A stretch of 64,000 bases of DNA from Owenia fusiformis (taxonomy: Eukaryota > Annelida > Polychaeta > Sabellida > Oweniidae), in assembly GCA_903813345.2 (NCBI GenBank), contig CAIIXF020000003.1, positions 23,265,248 to 23,329,247 of the forward strand. Reading direction: 5' to 3'. The translations under genes were made by a program, and so were the position numbers. The notes under the pieces are model-generated. The model was not told where the DNA came from. It was given only the letters and a program-made list of their open reading frames with translations, and did not search any database. Below are positions 34,246-46,800 of the stretch, piece by piece. Numbering within the stretch: the stretch's first letter is position 1; each line of letters starts with the position of its first letter.

Positions 34246-37073
34246 TCAACTAACAGTTGACACTACAGGCTGTTTACAGTCCTTTTCCCCTGTAATTGTC
34301 TCTTCCCTTGGTTTTACACTTAGTTTCACATCAGCTCCTTTGGTCCCTGCAGTTGATGTGAAAGACACTGTATTGTCCTTGACCTTGTCCTTGTTGACAT
34401 CTTCTTTATCATCTGGCTCCAATGGTTCTGTTATATCTACCACAATCTCTTCAGATAAATCTGGATGTGGAAAATTCTGGAAAATAATATTTGCATGCAA
34501 TAAAAGTCATAAAATTTCCTACAGGGTGTCAATTAAATATGTTCTCCCTTCTAATTTCAAAAGTATGAACTTTTGAGCATAAACGTGCATCTAGTTAAGC
34601 TAGTCATTTGAAACTTCTTGTTGAGTTGTTCCATGAAGCCTAATTTTAATGTGCCAAAGAACAATTTATATATCATGCAGGGGAGAACATATTTATTTGA
34701 CACCCATGTGCATATCTGAGCAACTGATAAAGCTGTCATAAATATAAATCAAGATACATGTATCTTTTAAAGATAGAGAAAAAAGAACCAGCATACTATT
34801 CAAATAAGTACAGATTAAGTTAAACATAAAACCATTTAAAGTCAAACTCTGCTAGCTGGAACAACATCTTATTTCATGAAAATAAGTAGGTGTGACAAAA
34901 ATATGTCAAACTTTGAAAGAATGTGCTCAGAAAATATCCATTCAGATGTTGAATCATTGGTCAGACAAATCATCCTAAAAGTAGAGGTTGTTCTCGTAAT
35001 GACTCCTAATCATTCAGTTACTAAATGATTTTCATTTTCTTTGCAACAAATTGAATACACTGTACATGATTTCATTGCAACTATTTATATGTAAAATTTA
35101 GAGGAAATATTGGGTAACATAGTGTAGTAATGGACTAAAGAAAAGTCATCTTCACATTCTTTTTTATATACATCCTTTAATATATTTAATGGATGTATGA
35201 TCATCTAAATTGAATTGTGAATGTATCCCTACCTTGACCTTCATATAGCACAAGTAGTTAGACCACATAAAGGATGCGGCACACACGAAATAGATCCGTC
35301 TATGTAATGGCACAAATGTAAAGTTAATAAGCTGCATGAAGGGCCAGAACTGAGCACCTGTCTGGAACAAGAAATAAACAATTTATTAATTTGGGAAAGT
35401 GTGCTGAGATATCAAATAAATTGAGAACAAAGCCATTTTAAGACATGTAATTTTTGATGTACTACTGTAGTAGTAAAATCGTTTTAAATAACCCCTTGAG
35501 CTGTTAAATAAAAGTGTTTAACAGACCTGATTATTACCTGATTTCCCACTAGGTTAATAATTGATTACTGGATATATTTTGTTATACAGAGGCACCAGTA
35601 AGAATATTTACATGTACAATGTATCCATGGGCATTCAATATAGAAAGCCCATGATATATCCATAGGTTCTGGGCCGATATAAAGATGGCAGCACTAACAG
35701 AATCCAGTATTATCTTTTTCTCTGAAGAGAATATTTATAAATAAACGCCTTTGTATAAAAAACCTCCTACCTCATACCCACCTACGTGGAACATGATACA
35801 GTCATTGAAGGGTTCAATTTTAAAGATTATTAAATCTCAAAATAGCTCAAATTATTAACATTTCTACAATCCCGGCTTTATTTTATGACTAGACAGATGA
35901 CAGATACATAAACAAAGGTATATGGATGCATTTTAATGTGTAATGACCCGAGGGCGCCCCAGGGGAATAAATATCTAACGACCGCGAGCATGTGTCCAAA
36001 AAGCCAAATAAAGAAATTGAAAGAAAGTGTGCTAAATTCGATGCCCCAAGTGGGAATCGAACCCAGCTGGGATGTAGTAGCAACTAGCTATCAAGGGTCG
36101 TTACAAATGCATCTATAATTCATCAAAAACTAAGATTTAATAAACTAAGATCTTTAAAATTGAACCCTTCAAAGACTGTATCATGTCCCACATACGTGGG
36201 TAGGTGGGTATGAGGTAGGAGGTTTTTTATACAAAGCCTAAATAAACAAAGATCGACCACCATGCAATCTTTATTTAAAAATAATTCCTATCGGCCTTTG
36301 CCTATGGATATATCCTTTCACTTACCTTCCAAGTAGGTATAAACTTGTCTCTCCACTCCTCCCTTATTTCTGGATATGTTTTTCCCTCTAGGACTCCACT
36401 TGCTATAACAGTTCATTAATGTTACTGTACAAAGTAAACAGTTTGTTATTTAATAAAAATTCAAAATGACATCTGAGTGACAATGGTAAAATCTGGCTGT
36501 TCAGAAAACTAAAAACATAATTTCCCGTTAAGGAATGGTCGATCATGGATGTCACATTAGTTATTCTTTTAAATAATAGAATTTAAATTTGTCTATGAAA
36601 GAAACAGTTCATCTTGAGGTTGAGGGCTATACGTTTCAATAAGGACTATAATAGGACATGATCTACATGTAATATTAAGCCTTTGATTTTGAATTGAATA
36701 TGTTTTCTCTTTTTCATGGTACCATCAAGAGTTTATTGTCACATGCTTATTTACTAGAATAGTACATTGTACCTGCATAAAAAGATGAAATTACTACAGG
36801 TCCAAATAAGGACTGCTCCAGGACAATTTTCTTCAGGACGTTTTTTAACTGGGTCCCAGGGACTAACCACTCTGCAATGCGTAACCAAGTGAACAAAATT
36901 GGAGCTATCACAAAGCCACCTACAGTTGCAGAACGTAATGTCTTGAATTTATCATATTCTTTCACTTTAGATATGAACTCTTGTTGGCTTATATCAGCAG
37001 CTGTCCATACTACAAAGTACATCCCCATGCCGCCAAATATTGGTTGTTTAAGGAATCGTCCAATAAATCCCAT
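34246..37073 (-). CDS. Mpv17/PMP22-family membrane protein, MPV17L-like (245 aa, 4 exons)
   Basis: Exons 37073-36773, 36402-36326, 35361-35233 and 34476-34246 join in phases 1, 0 and 0. The N-terminal part has hydrophobic segments (GGMGMYFVVWTAADISQQE, then VGGFVIAPILFTWLRI and FGPVVISSFYA). Exon 3 carries the family signature WPFMQLINFTFVPLHRR followed by FMWSNYLCYMK, closest in my memory to human MPV17L (WPFVQLTNFSLVPVQWR, FLWATFLCF). Mpv17-family proteins are four-helix proteins of the mitochondrial inner or peroxisomal membrane, proposed to form channels. Exon 4 adds an unusual ~76-residue hydrophilic tail rich in D, E, K and T that human MPV17L lacks. The start is the ATG of MGFIGRFLKQPIFGG; no better upstream ATG is visible. 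The orthology within the family (MPV17L versus MPV17L2) is less sure than the family. Confidence 0.87.
35650..36318. mobile_element. ~670-bp foldback element reaching to 3 bp from a splice donor, with another element in its loop
   Basis: The left arm from ~35650 ('gatatatccataggttctgggccgata') and the right arm to ~36318 ('tatcggcctttgcctatggatatatc') are inverse. Pairing continues through 'acctcctacctcatacccacc' (35761) against 'ggtgggtatgaggtaggagg' (36203). The right end lies next to the donor (36325-36321) of Mpv17-family exon 2. The loop contains the separate element 35939-36105. Confidence 0.82.
35939..36105. mobile_element. 167-bp TIR element with tRNA-like B box, inserted in the foldback loop
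   Basis: The ends TGTAATGACCC (35939-35949) and GGGTCGTTACA (36095-36105) are inverse, and AATG flanks both sides (35935-35938 and 36106-36109). On the minus strand it holds GGGTTCGATTCCCAC (36071-36051 region), a pol III B-box-like sequence. A partial relative starts at 57672 (TGTAACGACCC). Confidence 0.78.
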
Positions 37074-37836
37074 ATTTCACTTCAATAATTGGTTGACCAG
37101 GAGCAGAAATGATAAGTTGCATTTGTGTTGTTGGAGCAAACAATGAAGAAAATTGCACAAGGTAAAATCTGAAAATAAAAATGGTTTATTAATCATGTAG
37201 GTCTACAGTGTCTGCTTTTCCATTTCTGGGAAATCTTGATCTGAAGATATATTCATTAGAGAATAGAGATGGTCGAGTCTTACATGTACTGACAATCCCG
37301 AGAAATCCGAGAGATTTCTCTTGAATGTCCATGATAGAGCCAATCAGAGACATATAGTTTTATTTGTCTCTGAGCCAATGGATTAGAGTATATTTTAAAA
37401 AGTGACCCCCCCCCCCTGGTAAAAGCGTCTATGGGCCTGGTGAGCTGACTTCTGGAGGAGTTTTCAACCTCCAGACTCTGATACAAGAGATAGGGGTAAA
37501 ATGATATCCTCTATTGTGAATTTTGGTGCAACTTTTGAGTATTAATTTTACACTTAGTTATCGATCCCTCCCTCAAGGTCTTATCTCAGTTTTTTTTTTA
37601 GCAAAACTCCATTATTTCGCAATCTCAAATTATACTTGTAAATTTGCGACATAATTAGAAGTGAAAACATAAAAAATTCAAGAAATTTGTAGACGAATAA
37701 TTCAATGATATTACCGCAGTAGAAAAACTTTTCAAAGTTGTCTCAAAACTCTGTAAATTGAGATATAAGAATGCATATTTTTCTCGCATTTTTGTTTACC
37801 AGATTTTTTTCTCACCTCCTTCAAGAAGAGTTCGCG
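37074..37836. promoter_or_regulatory. Shared head-to-head upstream region of the Mpv17-family gene and RPP40
   Basis: The two start codons point away from each other, 763 bp apart, so this interval probably holds both 5' UTRs and promoters. I see no TATA box at a convincing distance and no CpG-rich core. A 9-base poly-C run lies at 37408-37417. The bidirectional promoter is inferred from geometry only. Confidence 0.5.
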
Positions 37837-40800
37837 ATGGTTTCTTTTGCAAGCCCAAATAGCAAGCTCGTTTTTGAACAATCTAGCTTCAATCACCCGA
37901 AAACAAGACACAATAATGTGATAAACGAGCATTTGTATAACTATTCTGTAAGTCCATCTTATTTTATTTCTTAGCAATGTGTATTTTATGACGAAAAACA
38001 GTTTTGAAATATGCACATTTTATTTTTACCCTATTATCGCCCACTATTTTCAGGTAAATGTCACCCTTCCAGGATGTGCCTCTATAGCTAAACTGTTGGA
38101 CGGTGATTTGACTACTCAAGAGCATTTCATCATACGCAAACTGAAATTAGTGAAACTGCTCGATACCGAGGTTGTAATGGGCTTCATCAAATCAGGTACA
38201 GAGAATGTCAAAGGCTGCTGACTGTTTGTGATATTCAGCTTTTACACGCCTACAATAATCCAGTAAATAATGTAATGCCTGAAACTGAAATACTGTTATT
38301 AAGTGTTTTAAGTTTCGCAAGGATCCTGCCATGACCTTGGTATTGTTATCGTGAAAGCCTGGTATAACCATGACAATTATCCCGTTCCCGGACTATAGTC
38401 CTGCACTGATCGCATTCATTTGCCTGTACGATTACAACTTGGGAGAATTATCTACGCCCCTTACACTTAAGATACCTACCTCAATGCATTATAGAACTCA
38501 AGATGTAACTTCTAATATATTGGAACCGCCGATTGTCTGGGTATATCGGCAGAACGGGAACATTTTCTCTTTTTCATCGAGAGAGATTCCATCACTTTTC
38601 AAAATGGCGGTTGGATTTAAAAGGGGAATCCCCCGTTTGGCTGTCCCGGATGTAGCCCGGAAGTACCAATATGGAGGAATTTGACGGTTGAAATAAGTTA
38701 AATGGTACACGCAAATATTGCGATCAAAAACGAAAATGTCTTCGTTCTGCCGATAAACCCAGACAATTGTGGATTCAACTACACGAAAAGAATGCTAAAT
38801 TACCAAGGAATCTATTGAAGTAGGTATCTGAAGTGTAAGATCAGTAAAAAATTCTCCCATGTTGTAATCGCACAGGCAAAAGATTGAGATGTTCACAGGA
38901 CCATAGTCCGGGAACGGGATAACATGACAATGCTATATTACATGTATATTGCATGGCCTAGCATGACTGTACCAACTTACATGTACATACCAATGTCGGT
39001 TCTCTATTTGGCCCAACCATGGGCTCTATCTGATATTTGGCCCAACTAGGTGACAGGGAGACAGTTCGTATTTGTTTTCATTTGAAATGTAAACAAATAA
39101 GAAATGAAACAACAACAAATAAAAAAAAAGATTTAATTTCTCCTAGAAAAGTTCCACCTTGACCAATAAAAAGAAGTCTTGATCAGCACAGAGGCACCTG
39201 AAACTTTCCATAGTTTCACAGGCAAAATAGGCCACTGATGTTAGGATCATTTAGCCTGAATTCAGTATTTCTGTTTTGGCCGTCACACTTACTAGGCAGA
39301 TACTATTTGGGGAGCAAAGGGTGAATAATCAGATCAGTCCAGCCTTTGAAATAGGTACATGTAAGTCATATCATAATCAGCGGCTTTTAGAGAGGGCACA
39401 AACTATAAGGAGTCCAGTAGAGTACAGTAATACTATAGTAGTATAGTGTTGTAATAGGGCAAGGGTGTAATAAGCTTATTCGAGTCTCTAGCCAAACAGT
39501 GTTGAGAGAAGGTAATATTATTACCACCTTACCGGGCCTGTTTGGAACTCTTTTATTTTACTCAATATGTGAGGTCATAGTGGCGGGCCATAGTGGTTAA
39601 AACTTAAATTCTTTTTTAATGTTATTTTTATTAAACACTGTTGATGAGGTACATGTAGTAGGCATATGTGAGTCGTTAGTTTCCTTGTAACAGATACCAG
39701 ATGAATAATAAATCATTGAAACACATCCTGTCAGGCACTTTCCCATGGTGTCCTTTCATCAAACAGGTCTCAATAATAAATATTTATATTTTCTGCAATT
39801 TTCAATCATCCATTAATCATATTTGAAAACCAATTTCCATCATCTAAATTGTGTTAAACGAAACTTTTATTTGAATATGTGCACTGGATTTTTCCAGGTA
39901 AATTGTTTATGATGTCACATGACACGCATATTGACAAAGAAGATTGTGCTGGTGTCACCCCTTCAGGTAAGTTACTGTATATTATATGCTAATAAAGGGA
40001 TTAGAATAGATACATCATAAGCTCCAAAAAGGTTTCTATCATAATTTTTCAATATTTTTTGCTTACATCCTTCCGTTCGATGCCTATTAGCATTAACACA
40101 TTAGCAACACTGTCCTTTGGGAAATTTGGTATCTTAAATACACCATAGGTCACCTATTGAATTGATTACTCAGACAATATATACAGGAAACAAAAAGATC
40201 TCCACCCAAAAGTTAATCAGCTCTAGAACTTGATATCCTCTATCATGTGTGAGAATTTGGAGAATATCCGATGAGCGGTTTTCCTGAAATGGCGATGGCA
40301 AGATTTATCGTAAAACATTCAAAATGGCTGCCAGAAAACATGACTGCCCAAAAGTTAATCAGCTCTAGAACTTGATTCATGGAGAAACCTTCAAAAAAGC
40401 CACCAGAAAACAAGATGGCAACACAAAAATTAATCAGCTCTAGAACTTGATATCCTCTATCATGTGTGTGAATTAGGAGAAAATCCAATGAGCCGTTTTC
40501 CTAAAATGGCGATGACAACAAGAAAATCCAGTGAAAAAATCACTGAAAAACTACAAAGACCCGAAGTTAGGGACAAGGGGAGGAAAAGATGGAGTGATAG
40601 CGAAATGTTGATTTAACTATTAGTAAATGGTTATATTGTCGCAGAAGCATGTAGCGCCACTTGTAATTATTCTATAGGCTACCCAATTGAAAAATAAAAC
40701 TAATTACCAACTTATTACCAACTAATTTACAACTGATTATCAACAATTCTGCTGGCAATTGGAATTAAAGTTAAGCGTTAATTAAATCAATGATAATTAT

Positions 40801-43800
40801 GGCCTAATTATCAGTAGCAAGTTCAACGTAAATTAACTTACAATAATGCTGATTTATGATTTTTAGTTGATAATTAAGATATGAAATGTTTGAGGGTGAT
40901 AGTAAGTGGTAAATTAAAACGTTTTTGTTCTGAAGTAGATTATTGGTTGATAGTTAACATATAGGATGATTATAATGATAATTAGTCGTAAATTAGGCCC
41001 ATGATTTAGAAATACAAACCCCCTAAATTTAATTTCAAGATGGTGGAAAAAGAAAACATGTGAGAGATATTTCTCTCATAAAATTGAGAATTACAACGTG
41101 AATGGTGCGTATACTACCATGAAATTTGGTCAACATTATTATAAGGGTATGTAGAACATGAATACAATGTATGTTAAATCTTATTCACACTTCTGTCTGA
41201 AATTTTTGTGAATTTAAAAATCTTTTTGAATCAGATCATATAATATTAATCCTAGAATGCAATTTAGGTACTAACATGGGTTACCTATATTTTACAAGTA
41301 ATCCAAATGTGCTCTTCTAAATAATGATTGTTAGATCAAAGACATTTCAAAACATATTTTTGATTATATCTGTTACGTCCTTATTATGTAACATTATAGT
41401 CTAATGTTTGTGTTCTGATTTTAGTTGTTGATGGCAATAATGATGTTTTCACATGCTTTTCATGAATCTTAAAAATTTGCAAAATAGAATAGCTTTAAAA
41501 AAGAGGGGGAGAAACCCCAGGGTTCAAAGATGACATACGTTACTCACTTCGAGAGCCATGTTAGATTTTGAAACTTATGGCTCTCAAACGGAGAAGTGAA
41601 CAGCTGATCAATAGTGACCTTTGAAATTGAATTAAGTCGATCCGCGGCTTACTTTTGGTCTCTAACTGTGTCTTACATCAGTATCATCAATCCGTGTAAG
41701 TATTGGAGCGCTGGAGTACTTCTTTTTCGATCAAGACTTGTAAATTGTTCATCGAGTTAAAGTTTTACAGACCTATTTCCAATATGGCGGTTTGCTAGGT
41801 GCGAGATACGCAACGAACGAAATGAATTTTGAGAATTAGTTAGGTTCAGACAACCTCCGGAGATTTACGAAAATGTCCGAGCAGAAACCGCCATATTGGA
41901 ATTTGGCAGTAAAACGATTCCCTCGACTAACAATTACAAGTCTTGATCGAAAAAGAAGTACTCCAGCGCTCCAATACTTACACGGATTGATGATACTGAT
42001 GTAAAGCACAGTTAGAGACCAAAAGTAAGCCGCGGATCGACTTAATTCGATTTCAAAGGTCACGATCATTGAGCTGTCCAAATGCTCTGTGGGAAAGCTA
42101 TTATATCAAAATCCAAATAGCTTTCGCAGGAAGTAAGACATACGCTTATAATGTAAATCTGTATTGAGATGACATCGTCGCTGATTGGTTTAGTGAGTCC
42201 ATCGTTGATTGGTTTAAAACTAGGTCAATTTGAAAACTTTGAAAATCAAGATGGAGGGTATGTTTTCGACAAAAGGAGGTGTGCGAAGGAGGAAATCGTA
42301 TGTCATCAATTGAATCATGGGGTTACCCTCCTCTTGCTGTGAAATTTCAATAGTTCAAGTTCAATGTTGTCTGTTCTGAAAGATCCTAATTAAGATGAAT
42401 ATTCCGTCACAAAATAGTTCAAGATGAAGCAAAAATATCCGAGTGAAGAGAAGCAAAAAAGAAGCGAGTCATTTTTGAGATGTCACAAATCTGACTTAAA
42501 CCTAACTTTCAACTAATTATCAATAGTAAGTTAGGTGATAATTAGAGATTAACTTACATCAAACTTACAACTAACTTTCAACTTTGAACCTTACTTACTA
42601 TATCTCAACTTATTTTTTTCTGTTTAAAATTTCTACAGCATATGTACACCACTTGTTTACATACACTGTGCGATTTTCAGGAAAATCTATCGAGGATTTT
42701 TTTTGGCTGACGGACCAGGTCCCACCTTAAAACGTCACATTATAAACTACAGATGTAACCATAAGATTATTAGAAAGGTTAAGCAACAGTACTTCTTGCG
42801 ACATAAACCGCGAATGGGAACGGTCGAAACACTCTCATTAATTTTTCATAAATATAAAATAAAACAAAGAGACCACTAGCAAAAAGAAATAAATCAGTTT
42901 TAAGTTAAAGACTTACAAATTACGTTTCCTCCGTTTCTAAAGTAGCACTTTCGTTCATAGTTGTTGCTGATTTCACACCTGATTTATAATGTACGTCTTT
43001 GTTGACATAACCTTTGTAATTGTTTGCATTAATTGTTGTTTCACTTGTTGTTGGTGTTGTTGTATGGATAGGATCTTGTTGTTAGTGTTGTTGTTGTCTG
43101 AAAAAGAATAAGTGGGGCAGTCTATATTCATTTGAGTTCCGCTTGACCTTCCAGTTTAAAAACGATCGTTCGTAGTGGTAATAGCCAGTCTCGTGACATA
43201 AGTCCCGCGGGAGGCATCTAAGGTTCCTTGTCGAGGCGGATAAGATTAGAAAACTAAATAAATCTAGAAGGGTGGGGGAGGGGTCAAAGCTTACTCACTT
43301 CGAGAGCCATGTTAGATTTTCAATCCACATAGCTTTCGCAGTAAGTAAGTCAAAGCCATTTCAGTTTTCTATCAGACAAAATTTAACATTTCAATTTTTG
43401 TGCAATTTTGACTCGGATCAGAATTCCTTGGAATGGTTTTAAATAAAGAATTTACCTGATGTTTTCTGCTAATGTTGTGCCTACTGTCACATGTTTTAAT
43501 TCTACATAATTTATGGTAATATCCCAATGAAAATCCCAAATCCACGAAAGTCCTAGGCTAAATCCACACGCGAAAAGTCCGCGATAATCATGTTTTTGGG
43601 GGGAGGGGGTCAAACTCAAAAGTCAAAACTAGATTTATTTAGTTTCCTATCAGACGTCTGAACTTCTGATGCCTCTCCTTGTGACCAGCATCATTGAATA
43701 GTCATTTACAGAACATTAGAAATAGATCAGATCGTGACTATGTGAAGCATCTGGAAAACTCGTTGGACCATGAGAAACAAAATCTAAATTTCTTCAAGTT

Positions 43801-46800
43801 CATGAATTAACTTTACACCACTTCTCCCGAATAATGATTCAGTACAATAAGAAGTTACAATTCTACTCATTTCTATAATCAAGTTGGAGTGAAATGCAAT
43901 TATAAATACACAAATCAAACTTTAAATTAACAGAAATGTTAGAATACGCTTACCCGTTCAGACAAAATTGAGAGCAATGGCGGACAATGCGTTCTACGTC
44001 ACATGACGACATTACTTGGAAACACAATCGATCCGTAATCGCGTCGTATGACGACTTGGTAGTTCCCTTGACAATTTGCCATATAAGGTAATAAAGGCGG
44101 TCTTTATGTCACGTGACCGATCCACTGGCGATTGCCCGGAATAAGGTACAAAGAATCCCACTTCGTGGGGGGTCTTTGTAAAAAAGTGGGACGGTCACGA
44201 TAACGATCAAAATAACTTTGTCATCATGACGACTATATCCACCGATGGTGTGATAAAAATCACAAATGTATTGATGATTCACTTGAATATTTCAGGCTTG
44301 CTCGTGTTGAACTTGGTAAAAGACACATTTGAAGCATTAGGACTTGATGGTTCACCATCAGAGTTCAACAGAAAGTCCAATTCAAGATATGGTAAGTGCC
44401 TTAAATATGTTTCTTTTGGGATGTTTGATATGAGTGAATCAATTAATTAAATTAGAGGTTACAAACATGACAAGGGCCCTTTAATTATGGAAGAAAATCA
44501 ACATCACCTGGTTCCCTGTATTACAGTATATATCTATTATGTCCACTTATTCATACTTCTATTCACTATTCATGTATTATCATATTAATTTCCAGTTGTC
44601 ACCATTGACCTGCTGCACAATGACATGAGGCCTGGTACCAAAAAGTATGTGAAAACCCTTCAGCGGCTTGAAGCACTAGATCTGAAATTTGACTTCATGT
44701 TCAACTGGGAACCAAATGGTAATTGAAATAACAAATCTTTATATTTTCAAATATCTTTGAATATACCAGTGTTATCCCTCTGAACGAAGCTCATAGGGAT
44801 ATAGAGAAGCCGTCCATTCGGTGTCTGTCATCTTTCACCATGAATACTTTCTGGGCATAATACAGTAGTTTTTATTAAAACAATATGTTTTCTTTAAAGT
44901 GAGGTACCCATGACAATAAAAATGCCAATCGAACAATTTGAAAAATTATGAATAGGGACCCCATGTCAACAATTTTTTCCAAATGTTGAACCTATTTACT
45001 CAAAAGAGTATCTTCTTTTTCTGATTTTTATTGCATGAAAAGATTATTCAACAAGGGGTCTATTACTTCTTCAAAAGTATAATGGTATTGAATGTCTAGT
45101 TTTGAAGATACCAATTTATGATGACCAAAATTATGCTGAAAACAATGGAAAGTATAATTTTTGCACTGGGAAAATAACTTGGGATGTGTGGTTTTTAACT
45201 TTAATGGATTTCAATACCCATCTCCAACTAGTATTCAGAAATTGTTGATATTAGTGTAGAAGAAACTTTTGATATGTTTAAATTGGGTAAAACAAGATCC
45301 TCTTATAAGCCTTACATTTTTAAAAAAGTGCCAATGTGGGGTCCTAAACCATAATTTTTCAGAGAGTTGGATTGTTATTTTACTATCATTGGGACTTCAC
45401 TTGAAGGAAAACATATTGTTCTAATAAAAACTACTGTATTTATGCCCAGAAAGTACTCATGGTGAAAGATATGATCAAATCATTTGCCATAATGCACATG
45501 GACCTTTTTGCAAATTAAAATTTGTTGATGCAAAATCCTCGCAAAATCCATAGTTTTCAAATCACAAAATTCAAAATTTGATGTAAAATCCTCAGTTATT
45601 AAATCACAAAATTCACAATCTTTGAAGAAAAAAATGCAAATTAATATAAGAGGTCAAGATTTTCTAGAGATGGCTGCTGAATTTTAAAATGGCCACCATT
45701 TTTCGTAAAAATGTAATTTTGGAGAGCTCAAATACCAGGGGACTATTGGATCAAATTTTATATGCTGTTACCTCAGACACAAGGGAGCTCTGTTTAAGAA
45801 ATTTTCAACATGGCTGCTATTTATCAAAATATTTTTTGTTCAGTGGGATTTGTAGCGTAGGTCATCCTTCATTCAAAGGACTTCATTCATTACTCAATTC
45901 AGTCCTTCATGCAAGACTCCATGGAGATACAAGTAGATGGTCTTGAAGTTGTTTGGATTGTCAGGCCTCAACACTTGCATTTTTTGCCTGGTGCCAAAAT
46001 AACTACCTGGCCAATACTCAGGTAGTTATTTGCTTCTGTCAGGTAGTTGTATACAAAATGATGTTATAAAATAATTACCGAGCATATAACGTTTATCTTG
46101 TGCCAATGAAGCCTAATAACGCAATGGTACTGATGTACACATTTATGAAAAAATTGACTCACTGCATTGTAATTCTCTCAAATTAATGCATAACTTCCAA
46201 CATTCAAAAAATTGGAGAGGTTAAAAGCTATTGGAGGGTAGTTCACCTATAACAGTTATACATTGATTATGTTGGAGGAGACTGTACCTATTGCAAATGT
46301 TTGAAAATTTTGGAGAGAAGTGCACCTACTATATTTCCTTCCAAACTTTTTAGGGAAGTGTTCCTTTATAATTGTTTTCATACTTTTAGAGGGAAGTATA
46401 CCTACTTCAATTGTTTTCAAACTTTTGGGAGGGGACTTTGATTAAACACAAGAGAGTGCTATGCTACAATGTTCCTGCTTGCCTTTTAACTCACTCAGTC
46501 AGTTTGTCATGTTGGTACCAACCTTTACATTCTTCGATGGTTTGAACACCACTATAGCCAGAGCGGTCGACCTTTAAGCGCTACCTGCTGTACGCACTAC
46601 TCTGCCCTTGTTGGTAAAGGGATGGTGAACAAACCCTCGGTGAATGTATTAGCAATTGTCAAATAAGTCATTGGTTAATGTTGTCTCCCCTGTGCCCATT
46701 TGTCATTTCTCCTCAGCCAGAGCCAGCGGGAGGCTTCCTCTGCTGCAGATCCAACTGCTCTGTTTGCTCTCTTGAGCCATGAGGGTGGGAGTCCTACGTT

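Larger units (their letters stand above)
39967..44295. other. RPP40 intron 3
   Basis: It contains a repeated block at 40205-40505 ('agttaatcagctctagaacttga' three times, with 'ctcatcggattttctcc'-type segments), the foldback at 41539-42138, its deletion derivative at 43289-43356, an inverted pair at 43206-43268/43629-43680, and a minus-strand exon-like stretch at 42919-43100. No plus-strand coding exon apart from RPP40's is seen. Confidence 0.6.

Noticed and set aside
34199-34576. 125-codon plus-strand frame
   Set aside because: Antisense shadow of the last exon of the Mpv17-family gene.
35939-36105. tRNA gene or tRNA-derived SINE (B-box GGGTTCGATTCC)
   Set aside because: No cloverleaf or matching A box at the right distance, and the segment has TIRs with an AATG target duplication, so a small DNA element is the better reading.
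35889-36118. 64- and 60-codon frames on both strands
   Set aside because: Inside the TIR element 35939-36105 and the surrounding foldback; no protein features.
37771-37836. Upstream in-frame ATG extending RPP40 by 22 residues
   Set aside because: The added stretch is hydrophobic and absent from known p40; the ATG at 37837 gives the expected N-terminus. The longer start is not excluded.
38370-38710. 104- and 70-codon frames
   Set aside because: Both lie within the palindromic arms of the foldback at 38378-38922.
41836-42081. 81-codon minus-strand frame
   Set aside because: Right arm of the 41539-42138 foldback read backwards.
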